This document shows, piece after piece, positions 14,451 to 26,423 of a stretch of 64,000 nucleotides of DNA. This DNA is from Sapria himalayana (Eukaryota; Streptophyta; Magnoliopsida; Malpighiales; Rafflesiaceae). Each line of letters starts with the position of its first letter. Positions within the stretch are counted from its first letter, which is position 1. The notes under the pieces were generated by a model. It worked only from the letters and a program-made list of their open reading frames with translations, made no database searches and was not told the DNA's origin. Location: positions 186,001-250,000 of the forward strand of contig JAREIK010009626.1 in the NCBI GenBank assembly GCA_029783825.1, in the 5' to 3' direction. Position numbers and translations under genes: made by a program.

Positions 14451-15190
14451 ATGCAACACAAAAACTTTCAATATGATACATCATCATATTACTTTTCACA
14501 CCTAAATATATTTAACTTTAGAGTTGCAATGAGATATAGTATTTTATTATTAGTATGTTTGAATCCCATAATGAGATTTGGTGTACTAATTTCACCAAAA
14601 AAACTTTATAAATTAACACTTTTGATGAAATTCATTGTACTATTATTTATATTAACATTTCAGATAATTAATTACAAATTTTATCATTTATGATATTTAA
14701 ATGCAACACAAAAACTTCAAACATGATACATCATCTTATTACTATTCCCACCTAAATATATATAACTTCAGAGATGCAATGAGATATAGTGTATAATTTA
14801 GTATGTTCGAATCCCCTAATGAGATTTAGTGTACTATTTTCACCCAAAATACTTTTAACTTTCCACTTTTAATAAAATTCAGTGTACTATTATTTATATT
14901 AACATTTCAGATAATTAATTACAAATTTTATCATTTATGATATTTAAATGCAACACAATAACTTCAAACATGATACATCATCTTATTACTATTCCCACCT
15001 AAATATATTTAACTTCTGAGATGTAATGTGATATAGTGTATAATTTAATATGTTCAAATCCCCTAATGAGATTTAGTGTACTATTTTCTCCCAAAATACT
15101 TTAAAATTTACACTTTTAATGAAATTCAGTGTTCTATTAATAATATTAAAATTTCAGATAATTAATTATAAATTTTATCATTTAAGATAT
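14451..15190 (+). repeat. Locally homogenised satellite trimer in S2
   Basis: Three consecutive monomers share diagnostic variants absent from neighbours. Examples are 'aacttcaaacatgatacatc', 'gagatgcaatgagatatagt', 'ttaacatttcagataattaa' and 'tacaaattttatcatttatg'. The landmark 'atgataca' starts at 14473, 14723 and 14970, so the local periods are 250 and 247 bp. This looks like a recent local amplification inside an otherwise old array. Confidence 0.8.
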
Positions 15191-15657
15191 TCGAATTTAA
15201 CATGGGAACTTTCAAGGTGATTTATCATCTTAATTAGTATTATTCCCACTTAAACACATTTAATTTTAGATGTCTAATGAGATTTATTATATCAGTTTTT
15301 GTATAGTAAAATCTCCAAATGAAATATGGTGCACTATTTTTATCTAAATTACTTTTAATTTACCATTTTTAATGAAATTCAGTGTACTAGTATTAATATT
15401 ATCATTTCAGACACATAATTCCTAATTTTATCATTTAAAACATTTAAATGCAATACGAGAATGTTCATGTTGATCAATCATCTAAGTATTATTCTTGCCC
15501 AAACACATTTAACTTCAAATATTTAATGTGATGTATATTTGTGTTGGTATGATCACATCTTATATTCCCATTCAAATACATTTGACTTCAGAGTTCAAAT
15601 AAGAACAAGTATATTAGTGTTGAAATGGTCACATATCTAAATGAGATATAGTGTATT

Positions 15658-15660
15658 ATT
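15658..15660. repeat. Target site duplication (ATT), left copy
   Basis: Three bases directly before the CACTA terminus at 15661, repeated directly after the opposite terminus at 29599-29601. Confidence 0.85.
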
Positions 15661-16260
15661 CACTAAAAGAAAATGTCAATTTAGCAATGAAATTTTAGCT
15701 AGGGATCAATCCCTAGCTAAATAGCAAGGGATTAGCTAGGGAAAAAGCAAGAAATTTTTGTTTTTAAATTGAAATAAATATTAGCAACGGATTACTAATG
15801 GATTAGTGACGAAAATGTTTGATTGAAAATTTTTGGTCGCTGATATTTTCATAGATTTCTGCCCAAAGAAAACCGGGAAAATTAGAGACGGAATTTTCTT
15901 AGCTAATTATATCGAAATAAATTCATTCGCTAACATTTTCGTAGATTTCCACACAATGAAACTCGGATTTTTAGTGACGGCTTTAGTGACGAATTTTCTT
16001 TAGCTAATTATATCGATATAATTCTATCACTAATATTTTTGTAGATTTTCGTGCAAAGAAAATCAAGAATTTAGCGACTGATTTAGCGATTGATTTTTCC
16101 TAGCTAGTTATATTGAGACAAAATCCATTGCTAAGTAATTATCTGAATTTTTTTTACTATTTTATATTTTATTCCAAGTGATTATTTCTTAAATTTTATT
16201 TTTCACAAAATATATTCATTTAGCTAGGGATTTTTCCATAGCTATTTGTACTAGGAATAA
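15661..16260 (+). repeat. 5' terminal and subterminal repeats of element C
   Basis: After the CACTA terminus come repeated 'TTAGCTAGGGA' and 'TCCCTAGCTAA' units, some arranged as palindromes (about 15690-15740 and 16220-16245). Degenerate 'gtagatttcc...aaagaaa' and 'ttagcgacgg' units lie between them and recur several times with 'tagctaattatatcga'. The same vocabulary fills the opposite end of C and both ends of D. Such clusters are the expected binding sites for the element's DNA-binding protein. Confidence 0.8.
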
Positions 16261-17560
16261 TTTCCATCTCCAATCTTTATTGATTTAATTTTTTTTTTAT
16301 TTTTTTGTTTTAGTATTTTATTTAATTTTGTTTATTAAATGTATGTCGTGGTCTATAGATGAGCGATCCTTGAAAGACATATTCTCCTCGTAAAATTATA
16401 AAAATAAGATATTATAAATAAATAATTTTAAAAATTATAAAAATACAAAAATATATATATTAATAAGGACTAAAATAACTATTTTTTATGATTATAAAAT
16501 TTTAAAAAAATTATTCAAGAAATTTTTCTAAAATTTTTAATTAATAAACTTAAAAAATTGTATTTAAGTGACATTAAATAATTAATTCAATAATTATAAA
16601 AATTATTTAAGATATTTAATAAAATAAATAAACATACATTAAAATTTCTACTAATATAAAGGTAAAATAAATCTTTGTATGATTAAATAGAAAATATTTA
16701 CAAAAATATCTAAATTGATGAATAAACTAGTAAATATTAATATTATTATTAGTATAAAAATAATTTTATGATTATAGTAAACTTTTAAAAAAATAATTAC
16801 TATAAAATTTGAAAATCTTGAATTAAAATAAAAGTTAATTTTTTTTAATAAATTTAAAATAAAATAAATTGATATTTAAAAATAAATACATAGATGTTTG
16901 CCCCAACTAAAATTTATAAGAATTAAATAATTGAGTAATATTTGTACTTTTAGCTTTTAATATTCAGTCTTTATTAAAATAATAAATGTAACTTTTTTTT
17001 AATTATCTTCTCACTTTAAGTAATTTTTAAAATTTTAAAAATTATAAGTGATATCAAATAATATAAAATTTTATTCCCTTAAAATTATTTCATATTATCT
17101 TCATAAAAATTAAGATGAATTCTTAAAAATTTATAACGATAAAATATGTATATATAATTTTTATATTTTTTAACATAAAGAGTATTTATAATTCTTAGGA
17201 GGGTGGCTTGAAGACCAATCATCTTTTCATGTGTGTCTTACAATATGAAGTTTATAAATTTTGTAGCCATGATTTTTTTTTCTAGTTGGAAGGCTAAATA
17301 TCTATTTTTTGAAATTGTTTACATATTTATTGTTTAATTATTTTGATAATTAAAAATTGCAAGATATTTGTATACCATGTGTACCTTGCTACACGCACGA
17401 TAACTTGTTGAAAATAATTTATTCAAGAAAAAAATAAGATGAGTATTTATGTTTTATATATATTTATTGTTTATTAAATAATTTGAAAATTAAAAATTAA
17501 AACATTTACGGAATTATAATACTTCTAAAATTGTTTCTTGTTGGCCAAAGACAACTCTAA
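16261..17560 (+). other. AT-rich non-coding leader region of element C
   Basis: About 1.3 kb of very AT-rich DNA without coding potential. It is matched in inverted orientation by about 52440-53740 of element D, for example around 'gagcgatcctt' and 'acgaggagaat', so it is an original part of family 2. Confidence 0.7.
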
Positions 17561-17720
17561 GTCTCTAACTAGAACCATCTGCCTCTCTCTCTCGACACAG
17601 ATAAATCAAAATGAAACCTAACAATGGAAGCGATTTTTTTCAGCCGTGAGTTTCTTATCGATTTGAGGTACTCTCTCTACCCTAACTCTTCATCGCTTAT
17701 CTTAATTCATGAGTGTTTAT
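17561..17720 (+). promoter_or_regulatory. Conserved transcribed leader / first-exon region of element C
   Basis: This segment is better preserved than its surroundings between C and D (D: about 52270-52440, complement). Shared blocks include 'agacaactctaagtctctaa', 'gagtttcttatcgatttgag' and 'actcttcatcgcttatctta'. The sequence 'gatttgag' followed by 'gtactctctc' looks like a splice donor after a first exon. An ATG occurs at about 17611, but no long frame follows. I read it as a promoter-proximal untranslated exon; this is inference. Confidence 0.5.
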
Positions 17721-17929
17721 TTTGATTCTGGTGTTTTTTTTTTCCAATTTCATCTTTTTTCCTAGCTTATAATATTTTCCCATAAATCCTAGTTTTGTAA
17801 TTCTCGACACTGATGTGTTCATCTATTTTCCATTTATTTTGCCACTCAGACAAGCTTGTGGTAGTTTATATTTTCCACAGATGTGTTTGTCAAAGTGGGT
17901 GTTGGTGTTTGTGGTGAGTAGTGTGTATA

Positions 17930-19232
17930 ACAACATAATTAATATTTACATAATAAATTATGTAAATATGATAATCCCATGATTAATAACACATAAAAAT
18001 ATATAAGTGTATTTTACTATATGTATAACTATTAAAATAGTAAACATAACTATATATAAATATAACAACATTTATTTAATATACATATACATACATATAT
18101 ATAAATATACATATACATGTGTGTGCGTGCGTGCGTGTGTGTGTGTGTGTAACTATATATAAATGTATTTAACAATATATATATCAACATATTACTATAT
18201 ATAAATATATTTATCTACATTTAATACCTATACATAGCCATATGTCTAAATATATATAATTACATAAAAAACTATATAAAACTACATCTACAACATGTAT
18301 AACTAAATTTATAACTATATGGATAACTATGTGTGAAATCACGCATGTAACTATAATTATAATTAAAACTTATAACAACATTTATATATAACTATATGTC
18401 ACCTATATATGTAAATTATTTTTAAATATTTGTATAACCATATAAATCTTTTTATAACTATATTTAATTTTATTTGTAACCATGTAAACTAATTTTATAA
18501 CTATATTTATAACTATATGTAAGTATTTTTTTAACACTATTATAATTTATAACTATATGTATAAATCGATATATCAATATTTCTAACAAAATATACTATT
18601 TGTATAATAATATATAACTATATATAATTATATTTTACTATATGTATAACTATAAAAATATTATATATAACTATATCTTTAACTACATACATATTTATAA
18701 CTATATGTATAATTATATATAAATCTATTTATAACTAATATACTAAAGGTATAAGAACATATAACTATAAATAATTATCTTTTACTATATGTATAACTAT
18801 AAAAACATTATACATAACTATATTTAAATATATAATTAACAACATATATTTAATATACAATTTTATATATTAATATATAAAAATGTATTTAACTATATCT
18901 ATGCCGATACATAACTATATGTATAAATATATAAAATTATATGAAAAAATATTAAAAAATGCATGAATAAATATAAGTATAACTGTATGTATAACTATAT
19001 GTATAACCACATGTAACTATATTTATAATTACATGTATAACAACATACAATATTATGTTTACCTATATGTGTATAACTATATATAACTATTTGTATAACT
19101 ATATAAAACTCTAATAATTAAATATAACTATATTTGTAACTATGTAAACATATATGTATACATATATGTAAATCTATATATTTATTTATAACTTTGTATA
19201 CATTTATGTATGACTACATATAACTACTTGTA

Positions 19233-19288
<56 letters not shown>

Positions 19289-19915
19289 ATGTTTAACTAT
19301 ATATAACTATTTATAACTACATATACTATATGTATAATAACATATAACTATTAATAATTGTATCTTATTTTATGTATAACTCTAAAAACTTTATACATAA
19401 CTATATTTAAATATATAATTTTCAACATATATTTAATATACATTTTTTATAGTATTATATAAAAATGTATTTTACTATATCTATACCTATACATAACTAT
19501 ATGTATAAATATATAAAATTATATGCAAAAATATATATACCTACATGTATAAATATAAGTTTAACTATAGGTGTAACTATATGTATAACCACATGTAACT
19601 ATATTTATAATTACATTTATAATAACATACAACATTATGTTTAACTATATGTGTATAACTATATATATATATATATATAACTATATAAAACTTTATATAA
19701 ATAAATATAACTATATTTGTAACTATGTATACATATATGTAAACTATATATTTGTTTATAACTTTGTATACATTTATGTATAACTACATATAACTACTTG
19801 CATGAATATATATATGTATATATATATATATATATATAATTATATGTTTAACTATATATAACTATTTATAACTACATATACTATATGTATAATAACATAT
19901 AATTATAAATGGGAT
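17930..19915 (+). repeat. AT minisatellite block (TATAACTATATG-type) in element C
   Basis: About 2 kb built from short, variable units such as 'TATAACTATATGTATAACTA'. It includes a (GT)n run near 18118-18150 and a long (TA)n run at about 19237-19282. A higher-order repeat is visible: the stretch starting 'tacataactatatttaaata' at 18811 returns at 19394, and that starting 'tgtataataacatataacta' near 19331 returns near 19886. The large period is therefore about 555-583 bp. A shorter version of the block lies at about 50445-51090 in D. No coding potential. Confidence 0.85.
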
Positions 19916-20169
19916 AATACTAATTTGTTACACTAACTTGAAATTAAATGGAAAACGATATAATATCAACAATATATAAGCACATAACTTGAGAGTGTCC
20001 GTTGGTCAAATATAGTATGCTATTGAAATTAGGATCGTATCTTACCCAATCCCACCCATTGGGCCTCAAGCTCATATATGAACTTATGTATGACAAAAGG
20101 ATGTTATAATTGATAGGTTTGTATATAAGAATATTTTTTATTCTTTTATGTAATTCCTCATTCTAACAC

Positions 20170-20400
20170 TGCATTCTCTGTGTGTCTCTCTCTCCCCCTC
20201 TCATTCTTTTAGTGTCACTCTCTTCCTCTATTTCTTACTGTGTCACTCTCTCTCTCTCTCTTGCTATTTTTTTTCTCTCTCCTTCTTTCTTGCTTACTCT
20301 TTCTCTCCCTCCCTCCCTCTCTCTCTCCTCCCCCTTTCTCTCTCTCTCTCTCCCCCACTCCCCCTTCAAACTTTAAATTTCTTTCTTTTTTGCTTTCCTT
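20170..20400 (+). repeat. Polypyrimidine (CT-rich) tract
   Basis: About 230 bp that is almost all C and T, made of 'tctctctctccccctctc'-type runs. It lies roughly 300-500 bp upstream of the first transposase-coding sequence of C. Open frames across it encode only Ser/Leu/Pro-rich low-complexity peptides and are not genes. A promoter or leader role is possible, but nothing in the sequence proves it. Confidence 0.7.
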
Positions 20401-20689
20401 TCTTGTCCACTATCGTATTTTGCTTCCTTTATCTAGTAATAGTGTGATATCTATTAATCTTTAACGTGATAAAAATTACTTTATCTATTCATGTATATTC
20501 TTGCAAAGTAATTGCCTCAATATTCATGATATTTAATTTTTAAATATTCGTCTGTAAATAATTTTATTTAATTATTAGTATATTTTGAAGTAATTGAATG
20601 TTTAATTCAAAATAATGACTGAGCATTATTATTTGTAAATAAAACAAGACAAAATAACTTTAGATCATCAGTCGATGTACAAAAAAGTA

Positions 20690-23600
20690 TATGAATGGAA
20701 TTATGAATAATGATTTTTTGAGTTGGCTTGAAACTTTCATCAATTTTGCATGTAATCAATTGAGATGGATGGATGGAAAAAAAATTAAATCATCACAAGA
20801 GTCAGAATATCCCTTTTCGTGATGTAAACACTATAAGATACCATTTAAATTAATATAGCTTTGTACTAAATTATTTTATTTGGATTTATCATGGGGAAAG
20901 TATAATGGCTCTGAACATTGACCGAAATGAGGGCACTAAATCATTTGTTTGTGGTGAAGAAGCATCAAACACATACCATAGAATGGTTATGGAAGCTGTT
21001 GGTGCTGACTTCAAGATGGATTACATGGATGAACCACCTAATCCTGAAGTTCAGAGATTTTATGAAATACTTAAAGCTACAGATAGTGAGTTGTGGCCTG
21101 GTTGTAAAACACATTCGCAATTATCACTTGTTGCTTGACTTATGAGCATTAAGTTATAAAATCATATGTCTATGAAATTATTTGATCAGGTGATTGAACT
21201 GATGAAGGAAATTGTTCCGGATAATAATTTGGTCACTAACAACGTTTACAATACTAAAAAATTACTACGAGGAATGGGTCTACTAGTGGAAAAAATTGAT
21301 TTTTGTTTCAATGGATGTATGTTATATTGGGATGGTGATAGTGATTTAATTAGCCGTAAGTTGTGTGATCATCCTTGTTTAAAGAAGGTACCTCGTGTTG
21401 TAGATATGCGATAAAAATTAAAATTTGCATTTAAGAAGATGTATTATTTTCTTTCAATTCCTCGATTATAGAGACTATATGCATCAAATGCTACACCAAA
21501 TGATATGAGGTGGCATTCTGAGCATGCGGTTGAATAAGAGGTAATGCTTTATCCAGATTCACTTGCTTGTTAGCATTTTAATTATATACATCAAGATTTT
21601 GCAGTTGAAAGTCAAAATGTGAGATTGTGTCTCTACACTGATGGATTTCGGCCATTTGGGCAATTTGGAAAATAGTATTCAACATGGCCAGTGATAGTGA
21701 CGCCTTATAATTTACCTCTATGGTTGTGTATGAATGAACAATATATGTTTTTTGTCAATTTTAGTTCCAGGGGAAAAAAACTGAAAGACATGCTAGATGT
21801 TTTCTTACAGCCTCTTATAATAAAGTTAAATCATTTGTGGGATGTTGGCGTGAATATATATGATATCTCAAAGAAGAAAAAATGTCATTATGCAAGCAGC
21901 CATAATGTTGATGGTAAGTAAGTTTCCTACCTATTCAATGTTGTCTGGCTGGAGTACTGCACGATGATTCACATGCCCGGATTACATGAAAAAGCCTGAT
22001 GCATTTACCCTCAAATTTAGTGGCAAACAGTAGTAGTTTGATAACCATTGTAAGTTTCTACCTACAAATCATCCAATCCGAAGAAATAGAACTGCATTTC
22101 GTAAAAATAAAATTATGATAATAGTTACACTAGTAGTTCATTTAGGAGATGATATTATGACATAGATGTAGAGTTTAGGTTTGAAGAAGGTAACAGAAAA
22201 GGATGCTACTAGAACTAATGGACTAATATGCAAAATATTTGGTAGGAGGAAATGTATATTTTTTTGGACATGTCCTATTGGAAGTCCAATTTAATTTGTC
22301 ATAACTTGGATATAATGCATATTGAAAAAAATAAGTTTGACAATGTTTTCAACATTATCCTTAATATTGATGGAAAAACAAAGGACCCTTTAAAATCAAG
22401 ACAAGAGCTAGATGATTACTGTCTACATCCTGAATTGAAACTGGACGAGGCAACAAGAAAATTACCTAAAGCTTGTTACATAGTTGATAAGAAGGCAAGA
22501 CCGATATCATGTGAATAGGTTAAAAATTTGAAATTTTCTGATGGATATGTTATTCAAATATGGGTAGATGCGTGGATATGAAGAATCTTAAGTTATTTGG
22601 AAAGAAAATTCATGATTGTCATGTATTTATGCAAAGATTAATACCAATTGCATTCTGTGAAATACTTTTCCTAAGTGTTTGGAAGGTCCTTACTGAACTT
22701 AGTTTATTTTTCAAATAGCTAACTTCAACCACAATCAAAATAGATGACATGGTGTGGCTGGAGAATGACATACCACCTTTTCTTGGTAAGCTTGAATGGA
22801 TATTCCCACTGAGCTTTTTTGACTCAATGGAGCATTTGTCAATCCACCTTGGTATATGAAGCAAGGATAGCATGGTTAGTGCAATACAGGTGGATGTATC
22901 TTTTTGAAAGGTAAATATATGTAATTAGCTATGTTTTATTATTTAATACATAAAGTAATATCATACTTTAATATAATTGAAACCTAACACTATGGTTGTA
23001 GGTATATTCATAAGTTGAAATTAAAAATTAGAAACAAGATAATAGTTGAAGGTTCAATTTACAATGCATATTTAGTAGTAGATAGAAGTATCATCATTTT
23101 ATTCTTATTATTTTGAGGATCATGTCAAACAAAGAATAGAAATGTGCCTCATAATGATGGTCAAGTGATGGTAGAAAATGATTTTGTGGACAAACTATCT
23201 ATCTTCAAGCACCTTTGAAGAGCATTTGGAAGAACAAAGAAAAAATGTATGATAGATAAAGAGTACAAAGCAACCCGGAGCTACATTTTATTTAATTGTG
23301 AGGAGGTTGCACCATATATTGAGTATGTATACCCAAAATGATTGCAGGTTTAATTATAGTTTAATTTTGTTCTTTAAGGAATAATTAAAAATTGATATAT
23401 ATTTTTCTCTCTTTTTATATTTGTGCAGTATTTATGTTGAGCAGTTAAAAAATAGGCAACTAGCAATTTCTAGCAGTGATGCCGATTATATGCTAGAAAC
23501 TATATTTGCGAATTGGTACAAAAATTATGTGAGAATTATTAAGTTTTAAATTTTTGAATTATTTAATTTATTAGTATCTTTTATTTGTTAACATCATTTA

Positions 23601-24135
23601 TTTAATTTATGCCACATGCAAATGATCCTTCAAATGAAGATTCTAATATTTTCATTCAAAATCTAAGTAAATGCTAATTTAGATATGACAACCTATCTTG
23701 GGTATTTTGTCAATGGATATAAATTTCACACAATCAGGCATAATTCTTCTAAAACAACAATGAATAGTGGTGTATGCATTAAAGGCTCAGGTTATAGTGT
23801 AGATGAGATTGATTATTATGGTCAACTCATAAAAGTTATTAAGTTGGAGTATCCTGGACTCAAAAATAACAGGATTGTATTATTAAAATGCGAGTAATTT
23901 GATCCTACATGAAATGAGGGTACAAAGATTCATTCAGATTATAAGTTAGTGGATGTTAACCATAAACATAGATATAATCGATATGAGCTTTTTATTAAGG
24001 TAGTTCAAGCCACTCGAGTATATTATTTTACATATTCGAGTTTATCTCATGATAAGAATGATTGGTGGGTAATTTGCAAAATCAAAGCTCAATCAAATTT
24101 TGAAGTACCAACATCTCAACAAAGAAGTGCAAACT
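20690..24135 (+). pseudogene. TNP2-type CACTA transposase pseudogene (element C)
   Basis: The best preserved transposase of the window, still broken. A remnant of the transposase-associated domain lies at 20692-20850 ('LETFINFACNQLRWMDGKKI'). A linker and the start of the tnp2 region follow (20905-21410, with 'VEKIDFCFNGCMLYWDGD'). The tnp2 core comes next (21480-22560) with 'YTDGFRPFGQFG', 'TPYNLPLWLCMNEQ', 'TNHPIRRNRTAFRKNK' and 'NLDIMHIEKNKFDNVFN'. A DUF4218-like part covers about 22600-23330, and a DUF4216-like part about 23685-24135 ('IKLEYPGLKNNRIVLLKCE', 'YELFIKVVQATRVYYFT'). Several stops look like single transitions: TGA at 21136 for Arg, TAA at 21535, TAG at 21571 for Trp. There are also frameshifts. 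The Asp in 'TDGFRPF' fits the conserved acidic residue of tnp2 proteins. The first ATG is uncertain. Confidence 0.85.
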
Positions 24136-25849
24136 TAGCTATTGCACAAGCATTCCAAGAAGTTGACATAAATAATATTGAGCCTATGCAGGTAGATGAA
24201 GATTTAGAAAATTTATGTGACTCAAATGGTGGCCTAATAGAAATTGAAGATGATCAATTTCTATCTAAAGATGAGTTGGAACTTACATCAGAATTGGATG
24301 AAATTTTAAAAGATCAATTGGAGGATGATAATGATTCTGATATTTACATAGTTATAATTGTATTATAATATTAAACTATCAAAGACTTTCTATATTTTGT
24401 TGAAATCTATTGGTGTGTTTTATTCTAAAATGCATGGTTGTTCATCATATCTCAATTATTTGTTCTATGTTTTTTTTACTGCAGATGGTGCCTAAAGGAT
24501 GTGGTTGTGGTGGAGGTGAACGTGGATGTAGAAATGTACCAAATTCATTTAGTATTTTACATCATGTTGCAAATTTAGTACCATCTCATACCCACCATAT
24601 CCAAACATCAACATCACAATCATCATCTCCATTTCCATCACCATCACCATCATTGACAGCTTTACTATCACCTTTATCAGATATAAGCACACCACCCATT
24701 GTCCTTCCTGCCCACACTTTTGATCAATCTCTATCTTCTACACCACATTTTACACCGATAGTTTATCAATTTACAAAACAATCGACATCATCAAACGATG
24801 TGCCTTCCTTTACATTTAGTACTAAGTTAGTAATTGAGATTGTGGATGAGAGGTATAAAAAATATGTAAATATGACTTGAATAAAAAATGTTGCTATTAT
24901 TGTTCATGGTTTTTTATATATAGTTATGATTTGATTATTTTCAAAGTTATTTATTTATTTGTACAGTTTTATTCCATCTCACAAGTGTTCGACTATAATT
25001 ACAAAGTTTTTCAAGAAAATAGTTGATTCTAAAGCATTCTCGTGGAAGAAAGTTTCTGAATCGACAAAAGAGTCTTATTTTAATGACTTTCAGGTAAAAA
25101 TAATGAAACGAAAGCTTTGAAAATTAATTATCTAATTAGTTAACTATTATGATGGTTGTTATTCAAGCAGTAAATAATTATGTCCTTGTTATTAATATAA
25201 ATTCTTTTGTGATTTTTCTATATATAAAAATCAGTGCACATGGGCACCCAAATTTAATAGAAAGATTAAATCATTGTGGGAGAGAAAAGCTGCTGAACGG
25301 TATTCTAATTTTGTCCATAAATTGAAGAATATAAAAAAAAGACCTGAATTTTTATCTAAGGATGATTGCCCCGAGTGACTTAAGTATTGGGAGGAGCTAG
25401 ATGTGAAGCCAAAATTAGAGATTGCCAGCAAAAATTGACGAACTAAGATAGTTGGACAAGGTACAAGAATGTCTCGCCACATAGGAGGGTCAAAGTCGAG
25501 CATTGAGCACGCTCAAGATTTTGTACAATTTTAAAATTTTAAACATTTATATATTTAATGGTTATCTTAATAGTCCAAATATATCAAATTTGTGCATGGT
25601 TTTATTAATTTTGTTATATTTTTTATCATTTGTTATTTTATGACTTAATATATACATATTCTACGCTAGAGAATTGGGTAAAGATCCCAATTTTTATGAG
25701 ATTTTCAAGAAGATGCATGTAAAGAAAGTGGATGGTCAGTTTGTTGACAACAAGTCTCAGATGATTATTGTAAGAATCTATTATATTAATAAAATTTTAT
25801 AATACTATAGTACATTTTGAAAGTTGTTGGGAATGAAAAATATTTAATT

Positions 25850-25854
<5 letters not shown>

Positions 25855-25901
<47 letters not shown>

Positions 25902-25902
25902 A
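25855..25902 (+). repeat. (TA)n microsatellite in an intron
   Basis: Pure TA run of almost 50 bp in the intron before the last exon of the Transposase_24-like gene of element C. Confidence 0.9.
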
Positions 25903-26203
25903 GAATAGTATTTTCTCTGTTTTATCTCAGGAACTCATGGATGAATGTGTGACAGCTACTTCTCAACATGTTGTTGGTTCTATGGATCTTCAACCAATTG
26001 ACTATGATCTTATCTATTTGGAGACCATAGGAGGTCATAAGAAGCAGCAAGTGTATGGCATCGGCTCGAAAGGAGTAACATTTTGTTATAGAAGTCATGC
26101 TTCTAATTCATCTATCATAGCAATGGTGGATGAGGTGGTCGAACAAAAAGTAATGGAAACAAATGAATATTTTGAAGTAATGGAGATCGAAATGAAAGAG
26201 AAT

Positions 26204-26400
26204 GATGAGCAGATAGCTCATTTGAAGGAAGAAATGCATGAAATGAAAGAAGATAAGGATGAGCAGATTACTAATTTGAAGGAAGAAAATTAGGAAATGA
26301 AAGAAGAAAAAAATGAGAAGATTACTTATTTGAATGAAGAAATGCAAGAAATTAAAGAAATGAATGATGAGATGAAAGAAATTAAGAATGTAATGCAATT
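26204..26400 (+). repeat. 54-bp tandem repeat coding an 18-residue coiled-coil unit
   Basis: Units start at 26204, 26258, 26312 and (partly) 26366, each exactly 54 bp apart. They encode 'DEQIAHLKEEMHEMKEDK', 'DEQITNLKEEN' followed by a stop and 'EMKEEK', then 'NEKITYLNEEMQEIKEMN'. The unit is Glu/Lys-rich, with hydrophobic residues spaced as in a coiled coil, and sits at the C terminus of the TNPA-like protein. It is probably an oligomerisation region. Confidence 0.85.
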
Positions 26401-26423
26401 ATGCAACAATAGATGTCCTATAT

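Larger units (their letters stand above)
8525..15660 (+). repeat. Satellite block S2, longest array (~7.1 kb)
   Basis: Tandem array of a diverged monomer. The landmark 'catccaaaac' or close variants begins at 8591, 8841, 9090, 9292 and 9540, giving spacings of about 250, 249, 202 and 248 bp. The monomer is therefore close to 250 bp, and some copies carry internal deletions. A typical monomer contains 'CACTTTTAATGAAATTCGGT', 'GTACTAGTATTTATATTATC', 'TTTGAATGCAACACGAGAAC' and 'CATCTTAGTACTATTCC'. No coding capacity is seen; open frames in the array are chance. Orientation is the same in every block of the window. No match to a named satellite is claimed. Confidence 0.92.
24485..26423 (+). pseudogene. 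Second CACTA gene, Transposase_24 / TNPA-like, nearly complete (element C)
   Basis: Multi-exon gene with readable splice sites. Exon 1 starts at ATG 24485, just after an acceptor-like 'tttactgcag', and encodes a Cys/Gly-rich start and a Ser/Pro-rich stretch to about 24880. Exon 2 is 24967-25093 ('SWKKVSESTKESYFNDFQ'). Exon 3 is 25235 to about 25514 ('PEFLSKDDCPE', 'GTRMSRHIGGSKSSIEHAQD'). Exon 4 is 25670-25769 ('LGKDPNFYEIFKKMH'). Exon 5 begins at 25931 and ends in a coiled coil. The layout fits Transposase_24 (PF03004) proteins of plant CACTA elements. Only a few stops spoil it: TGA at 25375 and 25436, both at likely Trp codons, and TAG at 26291, a likely Gln codon. A DNA-binding accessory role is inferred. 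Confidence 0.7.

Noticed and set aside
8525..15660. CRISPR-like array because of regular repeats
   Set aside because: The whole ~250-bp unit is repeated, with no short repeat/unique spacer alternation, and the context is plant nuclear DNA.
20182..20464. Open frames rich in Ser, Leu and Pro
   Set aside because: They come from the polypyrimidine tract. Low complexity with no domain; not a gene.
25231..25503. 90-codon frame on the complement
   Set aside because: Antisense shadow of exon 3 of the Transposase_24-like gene in element C.
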